Positions 1 through 8,038 of a stretch of DNA of 29,038 bases are shown here, one piece after another. Within the stretch, counting starts at the first letter, position 1; every line of letters starts with the position of its first letter. The DNA comes from Chthonomonas sp. UBA6659 (lineage in GTDB: Bacteria > Armatimonadota > Fimbriimonadia > Fimbriimonadales > Fimbriimonadaceae): positions 1 to 29,038 of the forward strand of contig DKKT01000057.1 in the NCBI GenBank assembly GCA_002455425.1. The letters run 5' to 3'. Under the pieces are notes generated by a model. The model saw only the letters and a list, made by a program, of their open reading frames with translations. It did not search any database and had not been told where the DNA came from. A program made the position numbers and the translations under genes.

Positions 1-95
1 CGGTGAGCGAAGCGAACCGGGGGAGGTGGTCGCTTGAGGAATGTGGCGTTCGGTCTCCTCAACCGGTGCGAGACCCCGCAAACGCACGGGAACCG

Positions 96-126
96 TTGAC
101 TTTTGACCCCCGAGAACCGATACATT
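96..126 (+). promoter_or_regulatory. possible promoter of the first small gene
   Basis: TTGACT (96-101) is followed after 19 bases by TACATT (121-126), giving a -35/-10 pair with a slightly long spacer. A second TTGAC at 103 is too close to be used with this -10. The pair lies directly before the short gene at 141. Weak, single-copy evidence. Confidence 0.35.
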
Positions 127-140
127 CTGTGAGCGTTGCC

Positions 141-449
141 ATGACCGAACTCGAGCTGCAGCCCCTCCTAGGAATCGACGACACCTTCCCCGAGACGGTG
201 TATCTGCTCTCGCACCCGTCGAGCAGTCGATACGGTTGCTACTGCCACAACGGCGTCCATGGCCTTGCTTGCTTCTCCTCTGAAGCGGGTGCGTTTCGGT
301 TCGCCGAGTGGATCGATCTGAGCGGGATGAGCACCCTCGAGGTCACCTTCGACCAGGCTCGCGAGATCGCCAAAGGGCGGCCGATGCCGATCGTGGCACT
401 CATGCTCCTCGACCGGATGGACGACCCGCTCATCCACTACGTGCGCTGA
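141..449 (+). CDS. small conserved-looking protein of unknown function
   Basis: 102-residue soluble protein with no signal peptide or membrane segment. I do not recognise the family. Visible features are a Tyr/Cys/His-rich patch (SSSRYGCYCHNGVHGLACF, about residues 28-46) and a C-terminal half with helical character. ATG at 141 was chosen; an in-frame GTG at 129 is possible, and the frame stays open back to position 3, but the composition before 129 does not look coding. Neither start has a good Shine-Dalgarno. It sits 33 bases before the ABC-F gene on the same strand, so the two could be cotranscribed, although a -10-like hexamer lies between them. Confidence 0.6.
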   Translation: MTELELQPLLGIDDTFPETVYLLSHPSSSRYGCYCHNGVHGLACFSSEAGAFRFAEWIDLSGMSTLEVTFDQAREIAKGRPMPIVALMLLDRMDDPLIHYVR

Positions 450-468
450 TCGGGACGCGAGCATGCCG

Positions 469-474
469 TACAAT
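469..474 (+). promoter_or_regulatory. -10-like hexamer before the ABC-F gene
   Basis: TACAAT ends 8 bases before the GTG start at 483. No clear -35 is seen 17 bases upstream (CTGATC) and there is no Shine-Dalgarno before the GTG. This fits a leaderless or nearly leaderless transcript, as at several other genes in the window. Confidence 0.35.
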
Positions 475-482
475 TCGGGGCG

Positions 483-2390
483 GTGCTTCTCGCCGTATCC
501 AACGTCCGCAAGCTCTTCGGGGGCGATGTCGTCCTCGATCAAGTGACCTTCCGCATCGATCGGCGGGAGAAGGTCGCGCTCGTCGGGCGCAACGGCATCG
601 GCAAAACCACCCTCCTCAAGATCCTCACCGGTGAGCTCGATGCCGACGGCGGCAGCGTGCAGTGGGAGCGCGGATCGACGTTTGGATACCTGAGCCAAAC
701 CTCTCGCCTCGATGACTCGAAGACCGTTCTCGAAGCAGCCGAAGAGGCTCGCGCCCACCTGATCCAGATGGAAGCACGGCTCCAGGAGCTCGAGGCGGTC
801 CTTCAAGCCCAGCCCACGAGCGAGGATCTGGAGGAGTTCAGCTTGCTCCACGAACACTTCCACGCCGAGGGCGGCTACAGCGTCGAGCGCGACCTCCGGG
901 CTGTGTTGGCGCGGATGGGTTTCGAGGAATCCGAGTACGACAAGCCCGTCTCCAAGCTCAGCGGTGGCGAAAGGACGCGGCTCATCCTAGCCAGGCTGCT
1001 TCTCGAAGAGCCGGACCTTCTGATTCTCGACGAACCGACCAACCACCTCGACCTCGAAGCCACCGAGTGGCTGGAGGGCTGGATTCGCGGCTATGGCGGC
1101 AGCGTCCTCCTCGTCAGCCATGACCGGGTCTTCCTCGGCAACGTTGCCCAGCGGGTGCTGGAGATGCGCGATGGCCAGGTGAAGAGCTACCCCGGACCGT
1201 TCGAAAAGTTCGTCGAACTCCGCAAGGCCGAGGACGAACGTCTTCTGAACGTCGCTGAAAAACAGCAGGAAGAGATGGCAAAGTTGGACGAATACGTCCG
1301 ACGGTTCATGAATAGTCAGCGCACCGCCCAGGCTCGGGGGAGACTGAAACTCCTCGAACGGATGCGCGCAACCGCAGTTTCGGCTCCGACCCAAGACCGG
1401 TCGATGGCCGCCCGTTTTCAGGGGGTCAAGAGGGCAGGCGACCTCGTCGTCGAAGCGAAAGGCCTCTCGATGGCGTTCGGCCCCCAAAAGCTCTTCCAGA
1501 ACCTCGATTGGGTCGTGCGGTGGGGCGAGCGCTGGGGCATCGTCGGTGAGAACGGCGTCGGAAAGTCGACGCTCATCAAGGTGATCCTCGGCGAACTTGA
1601 GCAGACCGCCGGAACCGTGAGGCTCGGCACCAACGTCGAGGTCGGTTACTTCTCCCAGGATGCGTCCCATCTCGACCTCGAACTCAGCCCCCTCCAGACC
1701 CTGAACTACGAGCTCGGATGGGAAGCAGGACCGGCGCGGAACTACCTCGCTCGATTCCTCATCGCCGGGGACGATGTGTTCCGTCCGATCAAGACCCTCA
1801 GCGGCGGGGAGCGGAACAAGATGGCGCTCGCGCTCCTTTCCGCCCTGGAACCGAACGTCCTGATTCTCGACGAGCCGACGAACCACCTGGACATGGCGTC
1901 GCGAGAGGCCCTTGCTCAAGTTTTAAGTGAGTACAAGGGCACGATCTTGCTCATATCACACGACCGACGACTCCTCGACCAACTCACCGATCACACCCTC
2001 GACCTCCGTCGCACCGGCGCGTTTGCCTACCCTGGAGGCTACTCGGAGTATCGCCAAAGCCGAGCTCGCCCGATCGCGGCGCGACCAGCTCCGAGATCGG
2101 CACCGCCTCCCGAAGCGCCGGCACCGCCGGCATGGACCCCGCGCGAACTCTCCAAGGAGATTCAACGCGTTCGACGGGCCACCGAGGAGGCCGAATCCGC
2201 CGTGACCGACCTCGAAGGCGACCTCGAGCGACTCGAGCGAGTGATGGCGAGCCCGCCCGCCGACGCCGACCTGTTCCGCCTGTCCTCGCGCCACGGAGAA
2301 CTCCAGCGGGAGATCGCAGATGCGATGGCTCGGTGGGAGGCCTCGGCCAGTCGGCTCGAAGAGCTGACGGCGCTCCAAGGCTCCGAATGA
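483..2390 (+). CDS. ABC-F family ATPase (Uup/EttA-like, two ABC domains)
   Basis: 635-residue soluble protein with two tandem ABC ATPase domains and no membrane segments, the ABC-F layout. Family members bind the ribosome and act in translation or, for Uup, in DNA-related processes. Domain 1 has Walker A GRNGIGKTT (35-43), signature LSGGERTRL and Walker B LLILDEPTNHLD. Domain 2 has GENGVGKST, LSGGERNKM and VLILDEPTNHLD. A charged linker of the ABC-F type joins them, and a C-terminal tail rich in Pro/Ala and then Glu/Arg (about 540-635) looks like the Uup-type coiled coil. The start is GTG. The stop overlaps the miaA ATG in an ATGA junction, so translation is probably coupled. The subfamily (Uup, EttA or a resistance type) cannot be fixed by eye. 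Confidence 0.93.
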   Translation: MLLAVSNVRKLFGGDVVLDQVTFRIDRREKVALVGRNGIGKTTLLKILTGELDADGGSVQWERGSTFGYLSQTSRLDDSKTVLEAAEEARAHLIQMEARLQELEAVLQAQPTSEDLEEFSLLHEHFHAEGGYSVERDLRAVLARMGFEESEYDKPVSKLSGGERTRLILARLLLEEPDLLILDEPTNHLDLEATEWLEGWIRGYGGSVLLVSHDRVFLGNVAQRVLEMRDGQVKSYPGPFEKFVELRKAEDERLLNVAEKQQEEMAKLDEYVRRFMNSQRTAQARGRLKLLERMRATAVSAPTQDRSMAARFQGVKRAGDLVVEAKGLSMAFGPQKLFQNLDWVVRWGERWGIVGENGVGKSTLIKVILGELEQTAGTVRLGTNVEVGYFSQDASHLDLELSPLQTLNYELGWEAGPARNYLARFLIAGDDVFRPIKTLSGGERNKMALALLSALEPNVLILDEPTNHLDMASREALAQVLSEYKGTILLISHDRRLLDQLTDHTLDLRRTGAFAYPGGYSEYRQSRARPIAARPAPRSAPPPEAPAPPAWTPRELSKEIQRVRRATEEAESAVTDLEGDLERLERVMASPPADADLFRLSSRHGELQREIADAMARWEASASRLEELTALQGSE

Positions 2391-3280
2391 AACCCCCGGC
2401 GCTCATCGCCGTCATGGGCCCGACCGGTTCGGGCAAATCCGCATTGGCCGAGCGGATCGCGGACGTCCTCGACGCCCAACTCCTGAATGCGGACGCCTTC
2501 CAGGTCTATCGTGGCTTCGACATCGGAACGAACAAGCCGGACGATCGACGACGCTATCGGCTCTTGGACCTCAAGGACCCGCACGAGGACTTTGGGGTCG
2601 GCGAGTGGGTCGGGCTCGCGGTCGCAGAGCTGGGCCGGCTGTGGGCCGCAGGCCGATCCGCCGTGGTCGTGGGGGGAACCGGACTCTACGTTCGAGCGTT
2701 GTTCGAGGAGTGGAACGATCTTGCCCCGCCCCCCGACCCAGCCTTGAGAGCAGAAGTGCGTGCGTGGGCCGAGGACGGGGTCGAGGCGCTGGCGGCGCGT
2801 CTGGTGGCACTCGATCCCGAACGCGCGCAGGCGATCGATCTCGCCAATCCGGCCCGCGTGATCCGAGCCCTCGAGCGCACGCTTCAGCCTCAACCACCCG
2901 TGGCGTTCTCGCTTCCCCCGTTTCGCAAGCTGAAATGGGGATTGAACCCAGGCGTCGAAATCCTGGACGAGAGGATCGGCGCGCGTGTCGTTCAAATGAT
3001 GCGGCGAGGGTGGATGGCCGAGGTTGTCCGCCTGAGTGCAGAAGGAGTGCGGTTGCAGGACCCAGCTATGCGAGCCATCGGGTATCGTACTTTGCTCAGG
3101 GTCTTGGGCGGTGAAATCGGCCTCGAAAAGGCCCTTGAGTTGATTCGACTAGAGACGAGGCAATACGCTAAGCGGCAACGCACATGGCTTCGTTCCGAGC
3201 CACATTTGCAATGGTTCACAGTGACTGATGAAGAGGGGCTGGAGAGCAAAATTCAAGAAGCTCTCGAACGGCCCGAATAG
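2387..3280 (+). CDS. miaA: tRNA dimethylallyltransferase MiaA
   Basis: Transfers a dimethylallyl group to N6 of A37 in tRNAs that read codons starting with U. The 297-residue length fits the family. The P-loop GPTGSGKS is at 11-18, followed by NADAFQVY (34-41), which corresponds to the usual DSxQ(V/I)Y substrate loop but with Ala replacing Ser. GGTGLYVRAL, RVIRALE, MRAIGYRTL and the basic TRQYAKRQRTWLR near the C-terminus are all typical. The ATG at 2387 overlaps the preceding stop. The gene is followed by hfq after 12 bases, the widespread miaA-hfq arrangement. Confidence 0.95.
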   Translation: MKPPALIAVMGPTGSGKSALAERIADVLDAQLLNADAFQVYRGFDIGTNKPDDRRRYRLLDLKDPHEDFGVGEWVGLAVAELGRLWAAGRSAVVVGGTGLYVRALFEEWNDLAPPPDPALRAEVRAWAEDGVEALAARLVALDPERAQAIDLANPARVIRALERTLQPQPPVAFSLPPFRKLKWGLNPGVEILDERIGARVVQMMRRGWMAEVVRLSAEGVRLQDPAMRAIGYRTLLRVLGGEIGLEKALELIRLETRQYAKRQRTWLRSEPHLQWFTVTDEEGLESKIQEALERPE

Positions 3281-3292
3281 GAACGATACGAG

Positions 3293-3571
3293 ATGGCAAA
3301 AACAATTAACCTTCAGGACATGTTCCTGAATCAGGTCCGAAAGGAAGGCATCGGCGTCACGATCTACCTCATGGGCGGCGTTCAGCTGCGCGGGCAGGTA
3401 CGTGGCTTCGATGCGTTCACCGTGTTGCTGGATACGCCCGGAAAGCCGACCCAGCTGGTGTACAAGCACGCGATCACGAGCATCGTGCCCGCCCGCCCGA
3501 TCGGAGGCGGCAGCGGCGGAGGCGGACACCACCGCGACGACCGCGAGAGCATGCCTCCCGAAGAGGAATGA
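3293..3571 (+). CDS. hfq: RNA chaperone Hfq
   Basis: 92-residue Sm-like protein that forms a hexamer and pairs small RNAs with mRNAs. The N-terminus INLQDMFLNQ carries the conserved Gln8. The Sm1 stretch runs to about residue 48 with GQVRGFDAFTVLL, and Sm2 has YKHAI (57-61), matching the Hfq YKHA motif. After the Sm core the tail is Gly-rich, then His-His and acidic (GGGSGGGGHHRDDRES), a short disordered extension. It lies between miaA (12-base gap) and dapF, whose ATG overlaps its stop. All three are probably one transcript with the ABC-F gene. Confidence 0.95.
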   Translation: MAKTINLQDMFLNQVRKEGIGVTIYLMGGVQLRGQVRGFDAFTVLLDTPGKPTQLVYKHAITSIVPARPIGGGSGGGGHHRDDRESMPPEEE

Positions 3572-4398
3572 TCCGATTCACCAAGATGCACGGAATCGGC
3601 AACGATTTCGTGATCGTCAATGGCCTCGAAGAGCGACTCGACCCCGAGACGTTGCCGGCACTCGCCCGGGAGATGAGCGACCGGCGTTTTGGGGTCGGGA
3701 GCGACGGGCTCATCGTCCTCGACCGAGGACCCGAGTCCGTCCTACGCATGCGCATGTGGAATCCGGACGGCTCCGAAAGCGAAATGTGTGGCAACGGCGT
3801 CCGCTGCTTCGCCCGCTACGCCCAGGATCGTGGACTTGCCGATCAACCCAGGATCCCCGTCGAGACCGGTGCCGGCCGGCTCGTCCTGGAGGTGCTCGCC
3901 GATCTGCGCGTCCAGGTCGATATGGGGATCGCACGCCTCACCGCGGCCGAGATCGGCATGCCTGGTGAAGGCGAAAGCAAAATGATCGACGAGCCCGTGA
4001 AGATGCCGGATGGCTCCTGGTTACCGGGAACCGCCGTGTCGATGGGCAATCCCCATCTCGTGCTCTTCGTCGACGACGTCGACGCGATCCCGCTGGAGTC
4101 GTGGGGTCCGGTGCTCGAACACGAAGACCGATTCCCCAAGCGAGTCAACGTCCACTTTGCCCAAGTGATATCGAAGCGACACCTTCGACAGCGGACTTGG
4201 GAGCGCGGAGCCGGCATCACCCTCGCCTGCGGCACCGGAGCTTGCGCGACCGGCGTCGCCGCACACCTCACCGCCCGTACCGAGCCCGAAGTCGAGATCG
4301 ACCTGCCGGGTGGACGACTCGCGATCGCGTACCACGACGATGGACGGGTCCTCATGACGGGACCGGCCGAGTATGTGTTCGAGGGCGAGTGGCGCTGA
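3568..4398 (+). CDS. dapF: diaminopimelate epimerase DapF
   Basis: Converts LL- to meso-diaminopimelate for lysine and peptidoglycan synthesis. The 276-residue length is normal. The N-terminus MIRFTKMHGIGNDFVIV is typical. The two catalytic cysteines are in MCGNGVRC (Cys74) and ACGTGACA (Cys221), and a mid-protein VSMGNPHLVLFV segment fits the family. The start overlaps the hfq stop in an ATGA junction. It is the last gene of the run; the next gene, flgK, begins 77 bases later behind its own promoter candidate. Confidence 0.96.
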   Translation: MIRFTKMHGIGNDFVIVNGLEERLDPETLPALAREMSDRRFGVGSDGLIVLDRGPESVLRMRMWNPDGSESEMCGNGVRCFARYAQDRGLADQPRIPVETGAGRLVLEVLADLRVQVDMGIARLTAAEIGMPGEGESKMIDEPVKMPDGSWLPGTAVSMGNPHLVLFVDDVDAIPLESWGPVLEHEDRFPKRVNVHFAQVISKRHLRQRTWERGAGITLACGTGACATGVAAHLTARTEPEVEIDLPGGRLAIAYHDDGRVLMTGPAEYVFEGEWR

Positions 4399-4431
4399 GC
4401 GCAGACCGAGCGGCCTAGACCCAACGCCAGG

Positions 4432-4459
4432 CAAAGAAACCAGGAGAAGCGACCGATAA
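4432..4459 (+). promoter_or_regulatory. sigma28 (FliA)-like promoter upstream of flgK
   Basis: CAAAGAAA (4432-4439) and ACCGATAA (4452-4459) resemble the flagellar sigma consensus TAAAGTTT - about 11 bases - GCCGATAA. The -10 part matches at seven of eight positions; the -35 part matches mainly in AAAG, and the spacer is 12. A transcript would start near 4466, right at the Shine-Dalgarno GAGGA (4467-4471) of flgK, so the leader would be very short. Confidence 0.55.
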
Positions 4460-4475
4460 CTGGGTTGAGGACTCT

Positions 4476-5879
4476 ATGCCTGGACCATTTTTCGGGATCG
4501 GTATCGCGTCGAACGCGCTTCGCAGCTTCCAGCGCGCGCTCGACATCACGGGGCACAACATCGCCAACGTGAACACCCCGGGCTACTCGCGCCAAGTCGC
4601 CGACTTCGGCACCCAAGATCTCGCTGGGTTCTGGAGCAACGGCCGCCAATGGATCGGAAGCGGCGTCGGGATTACGTCCGTCAATCGCATTCGAGATATG
4701 TTTCTCGATGCCCGCATGCGGGAGGGGCAAGCCGATCTCGGCCGGTTCGAAATGCTCGCCGGAAGCCTCAAGCAGATCGAAGGCGTATTCAACGAGCCGA
4801 GCGACAACGGGATCTCCAGTGCCCTCAACAAGTTCTTCGACGCATGGTCCGGACTGGCCTCGAACCCGAACGACCCAGGCGCAAAGCTGCAGGTCAAACT
4901 CGCGGGCGAAACTCTCGCCGGCCGGGTCCGCAGCACCTACGGCGAACTCAGTCGGATGTCGGACCAGATCAATGGGCAGGTCGGCGCCACGATCGACGAG
5001 ATCAACGGGCTCGCCACCGAGATCCAGACGCTGAACGATGAGATACGCCAGGCCGCCATTCAGGGCGGACCCCCGAACGACCTCCTCGACCGCCGAGACG
5101 CGGCGATCGAGCGGCTCAGTGGCCTCGCCAACGTGAACACCCGCACCTTCGAGGACGGAACCGTCTCGGTCTACATCGGACAGCACACGCTCGTCGAACC
5201 GGCGCGGCCACCGAATCCGTTGCCGACGACGTTCGACGCCTCGACCGGACGGCTCGGAACACCTCCGAATCACATCGACATCACCGCTGGGCGTCTCCGT
5301 GGGCTTCTGGATGCCTCGTTCAAAATCGAAGGATCGTCGACCGTCCCCGGACTCAAGGGCCAACTCGACAACCTCGCCAACACCCTCCGAACCGAGGTCA
5401 ACGGGCTCCACAAGACGATCGCCGACCCGCTCGATACCTCGGAGCGGTTCTTCAACGACGTGACCCCGCCCGCGGCCCAGACCGGCGCGATCGACTTCGA
5501 CCTGACGGTCACGATCAAGAACGACCCAACCCGCATCATCTCCGGCGTCAACGGGCCTGGCGACGGCTCCATCGCCCTCAAGCTGTCAGGCCTCCGCGAT
5601 ACGCGGCTCCCCAGCCTCGGCAACAAGACCATCCAGGGTTTCTACCGCGACGGCATCGCCGATCTCGGGCGCGAATCGCGTCTCTACAACGACCGGCTCA
5701 CCACCCAGGTCGCCGTCGTCGGACAAATCGACGCGCAGCGCCAAAGCGTGATGGGAGTCTCGCTCGACGACGAAATGGCGAACATGCTGCGATTCCAGCG
5801 CAGCTACCAAGCCGCCGCGAAAGTCCTCACGATTTTCGACCAGGTGACCGAAGATTTGATCGGAATGCTCCGCCGATGA
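4476..5879 (+). CDS. flgK: flagellar hook-associated protein FlgK (HAP1)
   Basis: Forms the first junction layer between hook and filament and is exported through the flagellar type III system, so no signal peptide is expected. The N-terminus has the rod/hook heptad region with ALDITGHNIANVNTPGYSRQ (about residues 22-41), and the C-terminus has SLDDEMANMLRFQRSYQAA followed by a helical tail, the paired terminal D0/D1 signature. At 467 residues it is shorter than the enterobacterial protein, the difference lying in the central variable region. Start supported by GAGGA 4 bases upstream. First gene of flgK-flgL-fliW-csrA. Confidence 0.95.
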   Translation: MPGPFFGIGIASNALRSFQRALDITGHNIANVNTPGYSRQVADFGTQDLAGFWSNGRQWIGSGVGITSVNRIRDMFLDARMREGQADLGRFEMLAGSLKQIEGVFNEPSDNGISSALNKFFDAWSGLASNPNDPGAKLQVKLAGETLAGRVRSTYGELSRMSDQINGQVGATIDEINGLATEIQTLNDEIRQAAIQGGPPNDLLDRRDAAIERLSGLANVNTRTFEDGTVSVYIGQHTLVEPARPPNPLPTTFDASTGRLGTPPNHIDITAGRLRGLLDASFKIEGSSTVPGLKGQLDNLANTLRTEVNGLHKTIADPLDTSERFFNDVTPPAAQTGAIDFDLTVTIKNDPTRIISGVNGPGDGSIALKLSGLRDTRLPSLGNKTIQGFYRDGIADLGRESRLYNDRLTTQVAVVGQIDAQRQSVMGVSLDDEMANMLRFQRSYQAAAKVLTIFDQVTEDLIGMLRR

Positions 5880-5890
5880 GGGCGTAAGCC

Positions 5891-6769
5891 ATGCGAGTCA
5901 GTACCTCCTACCAATACGACAGCTTCAGCCGCCAGATCCGGGACGCGCAATCCCGCTATGTGGCGGCGCAGCGCGTGGCGACCTCGGGCAAACGGCTCGA
6001 GCATCCCAGCGACGACCCGTTCGGGACGAGCGTGTCACTTTCGGCCCGAGCCGTCCGATCGGCGATCGAACAGTACGACAAGAACCTCGTCAATGCGCGG
6101 GGCGTCCTCGGCCTGTCCGAGAATGCCGTCTCCGGCCTGAACGACCTGCTCCGCGAGGGGTACACGATGGCCGTCCGCGCCGCCCAGACGACGGTCGATC
6201 AGGAGGGTCGCAACGGCATGGCCGCCCAAGTCGCCGAGCTTCAGCGACGGCTCGTTGCGCTCGGCAACAGCCGCGGTCCTGCAGGCGAGTATCTCTTTGG
6301 AGGTCAGAAGAACGATGTCGCGCCGTTTGCGGCCGCGAATGGGGCGCTCACGTTTTCCGGCGACAACAACTCCGTCATCGTCGAGACCGGCCCCGGAGTG
6401 ACGATGTCGATCTCGACCCCGGGCGAGCAACTCTTCAAGGCCGCCTATGACAAGCTCGAATCCCTGCGCCAGAACTTGCTGGGGGGAACGACGAGCTCGA
6501 CCGAAGGCGACATCCAGCCACTCCAAGATCAGATGGCCGTCACGCGCGCACAGCTTGCCGAAATCGGTTCACGAATGCGCAGCGTCACCACCCTCAAGAC
6601 CGACAATGCGCGCCGGTTGGACGGCCTCGCAGTTCAGATTTCCGACGTCGAAGACGTCGACATGGCGGAAGCGATCGTCGCACTCAAGCAAGCCGAGAAC
6701 GCCTACACCGCCGCGCTCCAAGTCGGGAGCCAGGGATTCAACCTCAGCCTCATGGACTTCATTCGATGA
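5891..6769 (+). CDS. flgL: flagellar hook-associated protein FlgL (HAP3)
   Basis: Second hook-filament junction protein, related to flagellin. 292 residues. The N-terminus MRVSTSYQYDSFSRQI with SGKRLEHPSDDP (about residues 36-47) and the C-terminus EAIVALKQAENAYTAALQVG followed by LMDFIR are the flagellin-like end helices. The central part (GPAGEYLFGGQKNDVAPF and beyond) is FlgL-like. A GAGGG 8 bases before the ATG supports the start. The gap to flgK is 11 bases and the stop overlaps the fliW ATG. Confidence 0.94.
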   Translation: MRVSTSYQYDSFSRQIRDAQSRYVAAQRVATSGKRLEHPSDDPFGTSVSLSARAVRSAIEQYDKNLVNARGVLGLSENAVSGLNDLLREGYTMAVRAAQTTVDQEGRNGMAAQVAELQRRLVALGNSRGPAGEYLFGGQKNDVAPFAAANGALTFSGDNNSVIVETGPGVTMSISTPGEQLFKAAYDKLESLRQNLLGGTTSSTEGDIQPLQDQMAVTRAQLAEIGSRMRSVTTLKTDNARRLDGLAVQISDVEDVDMAEAIVALKQAENAYTAALQVGSQGFNLSLMDFIR

Positions 6770-7218
6770 CGATGACGACCTTACTTTCACCGCGATTTGG
6801 CGCCATTCCGTTCACGGAAGAGGACGTCGTGTCGATGCCGGACGGCCTCCTCGGCTTCCCCGACTTCACGCGCTACCTGATCCTGCAGCATCGGGACGGA
6901 AGCCCCTTCCGATGGCTTCAGTGTCTCGACGAGCCAACCCTCGCATTCCTGATCGTCGACCCCTCGCATTACGTGAGCGAATACGCGCCGACTCTCAGCG
7001 ACGAAGCGCAAGCTTCACTCGAACTTGACGCGGAGTCACCGGTTCTCGTCTATACTATCGTCACCATACCGAGAGGTATGCCTGAAAAGATGACGATCAA
7101 CTTGGCCGGGCCGATCGTGATCAACGGGGCGAACCGCAAGGCAAGCCAGTTGGTGATCGACGATCCTCAGTACAGTGTTCGTCATTCGGTGTTCGATTCC
7201 GCGCGCGTCGCGGCCTGA
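6766..7218 (+). CDS. fliW: flagellar assembly factor FliW
   Basis: Binds flagellin and, when free, binds CsrA and relieves translational repression (known from Bacillus and Campylobacter). 150 residues. Typical segments are FGAIPFTEEDVVSMPDGLLGFPDF near the start region (about 10-34, motif IPFxxxDVxxxPxGLLGF), then FRWLQCLDEPTLAFLIVDP, VLVYTIVTIP and a closing NLAGPIVINGANRKASQLV. The ATG overlaps the flgL stop (ATGA), so the two are translationally coupled; a second ATG two codons on is possible. The adjacent csrA supplies its known partner. Confidence 0.94.
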   Translation: MTMTTLLSPRFGAIPFTEEDVVSMPDGLLGFPDFTRYLILQHRDGSPFRWLQCLDEPTLAFLIVDPSHYVSEYAPTLSDEAQASLELDAESPVLVYTIVTIPRGMPEKMTINLAGPIVINGANRKASQLVIDDPQYSVRHSVFDSARVAA

Positions 7219-7255
7219 CCATCCGCCGAGCGATCGGCATCAAACGCAGGGTAGC

Positions 7256-7263
7256 CACGGAGG
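7256..7263 (+). promoter_or_regulatory. possible CsrA binding site over the csrA Shine-Dalgarno
   Basis: CACGGAGG contains the GGA core of CsrA targets with a matching CA..GGA..G context, and it overlaps the GGAGGG Shine-Dalgarno (7259-7264) located 8 bases before the csrA ATG. This would allow autorepression. It is a short match and could simply be a ribosome binding site. Confidence 0.3.
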
Positions 7264-7272
7264 GCTCGCCAT

Positions 7273-7482
7273 ATGCTGGTTCTGACTCGAAAAGTCAATC
7301 AGAGCATCATCATCGGGGACGACGTCGAAGTCGTCGTCTTGGAGGTGCGTGGCGAGCAAGTGCGCCTCGGGATCAAAGCCCCCAAATCGGTGACGGTCCA
7401 CCGGAAAGAGATCTACGACCAGATCCAAGAGGAGAATCGGCAGGCCTCGCAGGTTCGAAGCGAGGACATCCCCGAGAAGTAA
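7273..7482 (+). CDS. csrA: carbon storage / translational regulator CsrA
   Basis: 69-residue dimeric RNA-binding protein that blocks ribosome access at GGA motifs. It begins MLVLTRKVNQSIIIGDDVEV and continues with VRLGIKAPKSVTVHRKEIY, the core strands and the RNA-binding region. The C-terminal helix (YDQIQEENRQAS) is extended, as in CsrA proteins that are controlled by FliW. It lies 54 bases after fliW, completing a FliW-CsrA-flagellin type control module, although no flagellin gene is in the window. Confidence 0.95.
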   Translation: MLVLTRKVNQSIIIGDDVEVVVLEVRGEQVRLGIKAPKSVTVHRKEIYDQIQEENRQASQVRSEDIPEK

Positions 7483-7485
7483 CGG

Positions 7486-7989
7486 GTGCCTCGCCATCCC
7501 TCGCCGATCCGCCGCTGGCTTCGACTCGGTCCGCCCCACGTTGGCCGGGCTCGCTTTCTTCTTCGCCGCCTCGATGCGCTTCACCTCGCGTTCGAAGCGA
7601 TGCCGGCCCTTCTCCTGACCGCGATGGCGGGCGCGACACTCATCTGGTGGCGCACCGGCATGCCGGGGGGTCTTGCCTGGCTGCGGCTGGTCCTCGATCC
7701 AGCGATCGCGTCGATCCTCTTCGTCGTCGCGGTCGCCCTGGTCCCGGACCTGTGTGCGGGTCGGCGGATCCGATTCCCACTTCCGATGACCTTGCCGGTG
7801 GTGTACCTAGGCCTCCTCGTCGGGATGAAGCTCCTGACCGAAGGGTCCCGGACCGGGATCCTCAAGTTCGCGGAGTCGGCCCGGCTCGACGGCTACTGGC
7901 TCCACCCGTCGTTCCTGATTCTCGTCGGCGGCCTCCAGGCGTCGGTGCTCGCGATCGCGGCGATGCGGGCGTCCAAGCGAAAGCCCTGA
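7486..7989 (+). CDS. small integral membrane protein of unknown function
   Basis: 167 residues if it starts at the GTG three bases after csrA, which has GAGAAG upstream; an internal ATG at 7600 is a less likely start. The first 40 residues are Arg-rich and presumably cytoplasmic. Four hydrophobic segments follow: PALLLTAMAGATLIWW, IASILFVVAVALV, LPVVYLGLLVGMKLL and FLILVGGLQASVLAIAAM. I do not recognise a family. Position suggests cotranscription with csrA but not a flagellar role. Its stop codon is part of the left arm of a perfect hairpin. Confidence 0.7.
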   Translation: MPRHPSPIRRWLRLGPPHVGRARFLLRRLDALHLAFEAMPALLLTAMAGATLIWWRTGMPGGLAWLRLVLDPAIASILFVVAVALVPDLCAGRRIRFPLPMTLPVVYLGLLVGMKLLTEGSRTGILKFAESARLDGYWLHPSFLILVGGLQASVLAIAAMRASKRKP

Positions 7990-8011
7990 TCAGGTGATCC
8001 TGATCAGGGCT
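7982..8011. terminator. perfect hairpin between convergent genes, no U-tract
   Basis: AGCCCTGATCAGG (7982-7994) and CCTGATCAGGGCT (7999-8011) form a 13-base-pair perfect stem around a TGAT loop. It spans the stop of the plus-strand membrane protein gene and lies 28 bases beyond the minus-strand lipoprotein stop. Neither strand shows a T-run after the stem, so it is a bidirectional terminator candidate of the U-less kind, or a 3' end stabiliser. Confidence 0.6.
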
Positions 8012-8038
8012 CCAGTCCTCCCGTTGCCGGGTCAAGAA

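Noticed and set aside
3843..5411. Minus-strand open frame of 522 codons
   Set aside because: Antisense to dapF and flgK; no recognisable motif.
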